NCBI GenBank assembly: GCA_934699305.1
Contig: CAKUWM010000155.1
Location: 1 to 6,730 of the forward strand
Length of the DNA stretch: 6,730 bases
Direction of reading: 5' to 3'
Origin: an uncultured Saprospiraceae bacterium
Lineage (GTDB): Bacteria > Bacteroidota > Bacteroidia > Chitinophagales > Saprospiraceae
The notes beneath the pieces are model-generated. The model made no database searches and was not told the DNA's origin. It saw only the letters and a program-made list of their open reading frames with translations. The first letter of the stretch is position 1; the number at the start of each line of letters is the position of its first letter. Positions 6,013 through 6,730 of this stretch are shown here, in pieces. Both the position numbers and the translations under genes were made by a program.

Positions 6013-6564
6013 ATGAGAAATATTGCTATATGTGTTCCCTTTCTATTTCTATTGATTACCGGATGTGGGCGGGAAAAGCATCCTGTCCAAGCTAAAGAAG
6101 AGTCGAAAGATGCTGTAAAATCGGAAAATGAACTTGTTGTAGATACTTTTAAATCTACTGCGATGATGTTTCCAGAATATTCGACTTTTGAGAAGGATGA
6201 ACTGGGCTATGACCCATGTGAATTGCTCACGATGAAGGCAGTTACACAGACGTGTAAGCCGACTTCTACAGTCAGCATTTACAACAAGAGGCAAGATCCC
6301 GAGAAAGTATGTATTTATTCTTGGGATGGGACAGATGGTCAACTATGCCAAGTCAAGTTTACAATTTTGGCATATAGTCTGCCACACGAAAAATTAGCGT
6401 CCTTGCTAAACCCTGACAAAGATGGTATCATTCAGCATTCGGATTATGGGGTGCGTTGGATTGATGATAATAAGATTATGTCGGTCTCGTACACAGGTGA
6501 ATTGATTAAAAAAGTAAATATTCTGGATGTGAAACGTCACGTCAAATTTCTAAAAAATCAATGA
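6013..6564 (+). CDS. Lipoprotein of unknown function with conserved-looking cysteines
   Basis: I choose the ATG at 6013 over the in-frame TTG at 6001 because it gives a compact signal peptide ending in the lipobox LITGC, with lipidated Cys18 in a 183-residue product. A charged, low-complexity linker (about 19-45) precedes a small globular domain. That domain contains four further cysteines: DPCELLT, QTCKP, KVCIYSW and QLCQVKF. They could form two disulfides in the periplasm. The order CxLLT followed by CxYxW is reminiscent of small secreted domains annotated DUF3558-like in other phyla, but I cannot assign the family. No catalytic motif is seen. No clear promoter was found: the 178 bases after the esterase stop contain only off-consensus matches (TA-ttc-TTTG at 5933-5941) and short AT-rich hairpins such as 5904-5921. 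No Shine-Dalgarno sequence is present. Confidence 0.75.
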   Translation: MRNIAICVPFLFLLITGCGREKHPVQAKEESKDAVKSENELVVDTFKSTAMMFPEYSTFEKDELGYDPCELLTMKAVTQTCKPTSTVSIYNKRQDPEKVCIYSWDGTDGQLCQVKFTILAYSLPHEKLASLLNPDKDGIIQHSDYGVRWIDDNKIMSVSYTGELIKKVNILDVKRHVKFLKNQ

Positions 6565-6621
6565 CCTTTGGTAACATTATTATACAACTGATGAAAAAAA
6601 CATCAAGCTCTGACACCTAAT

Positions 6622-6652
6622 AACCCACATTCCGCATTAGAGAAATACGCAA
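6622..6652 (-). repeat. Hairpin repeat unit, copy B
   Basis: Read on the minus strand, this unit matches 4992-5022 at 27 of 31 positions and shares the core ctaatgcggaat and the tail gggtt. It can still fold: ttgcgtatt pairs with aatgcggaa with one mismatch and one G-U pair. Three of the four differences from copy A lie in the first arm and loop. It begins seven bases after the stop codon of the T9SS cargo gene on the same strand, so it would be the first structure in that gene's 3' untranslated region. It lies 57 bases past the stop of the converging lipoprotein gene. Confidence 0.65.
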
Positions 6653-6658
6653 AGAGTT

Positions 6659-6730
6659 CTACATCTTAACTACTTTCATCACCTTAGCACCCTGTATAAC
6701 TACAAAATAAACACCGGCTGAAAGGTGGCT
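6659..6730 (-). CDS. T9SS cargo protein, last 23 codons (type A sorting domain; rest outside the window)
   Basis: The minus strand is open from the right edge to a TAG at 6661-6659. It encodes a tail reading LSAGVYFVVIQGAKVMKVVK followed by Met. This is the end of a type A C-terminal sorting domain of the type IX secretion system, whose members close with L-x-x-G-x-Y-hydrophobic, a short turn and a final K-hydrophobic-hydrophobic-K strand. The domain directs a cargo protein through the outer membrane and is usually cleaved off during attachment or release. The cargo's own activity is encoded outside the window and cannot be inferred. Repeat copy B follows directly downstream. Confidence 0.82.
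   Translation of the reverse strand, partial: SHLSAGVYFVVIQGAKVMKVVKM

Noticed and set aside
6585..6606. tgatg, seven As, catca as a terminator between converging genes
   Set aside because: The stem is only 5 bp and the A/T-run forms the loop instead of following the stem, so it does not have intrinsic-terminator form.
1..6730. CRISPR array, tRNA, rRNA, insertion sequence or prophage genes
   Set aside because: No regularly spaced direct repeats, no tRNA- or rRNA-like sequence and no transposase or integrase motifs were seen on either strand.

Overview
The window looks like chromosomal DNA from a member of the Bacteroidota, probably a Saprospiria- or Chitinophagia-like lineage; the exact group is inference. 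The signs are a GWxTD-domain protein, several short lipoproteins, a type IX secretion (T9SS) C-terminal sorting signal at the right edge, A-rich leaders without Shine-Dalgarno sequences, and at least two matches to the Bacteroidota -7 promoter element TAnnTTTG.

Layout. Positions 1-1929 (+) hold the C-terminal part of the transcription-repair coupling factor Mfd, cut only by the window edge. It converges on a three-gene minus-strand cluster transcribed from about 4782 down to 1975: a 138-residue lipocalin-like lipoprotein, a 486-residue secreted GWxTD-domain protein, and a plant/bacterial-type glutaminyl-peptide cyclotransferase made as a lipoprotein. Gaps of 23 and 42 bases fit one operon. 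A 339-base divergent intergenic region (4764-5102) follows. It has a promoter at each end and a very palindromic core. Then come a plus-strand cytosolic alpha/beta-hydrolase esterase (5103-5834), a plus-strand lipoprotein of unknown function with conserved-looking cysteines (6013-6564), and, entering from the right on the minus strand, the last 23 codons of a T9SS cargo protein (6659-6730).

How the genes relate. Apart from the housekeeping gene mfd, the products are mostly predicted envelope proteins: three lipoproteins, one signal-peptide protein and one T9SS cargo. N-terminal glutamine cyclisation of exported proteins is documented in Bacteroidota, so a lipid-anchored cyclotransferase fits an envelope-maturation role, but nothing in the sequence ties the three clustered genes to one pathway.

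The most unusual part is 4857-5022. It contains a 9-bp stem enclosing a second perfect 9-bp stem, directly abutted by a perfect 10-bp hairpin. The last hairpin belongs to a 31-base unit that recurs in inverted orientation (27 of 31 identical) just after the stop codon of the T9SS cargo gene. Next to it, on the minus strand, is a short open frame ending in a pattern typical of the last strand of an outer-membrane beta-barrel, possibly a gene remnant. I see no transposase, CRISPR array, tRNA or rRNA. Most of the window is ordinary, and I do not claim a complete new system.
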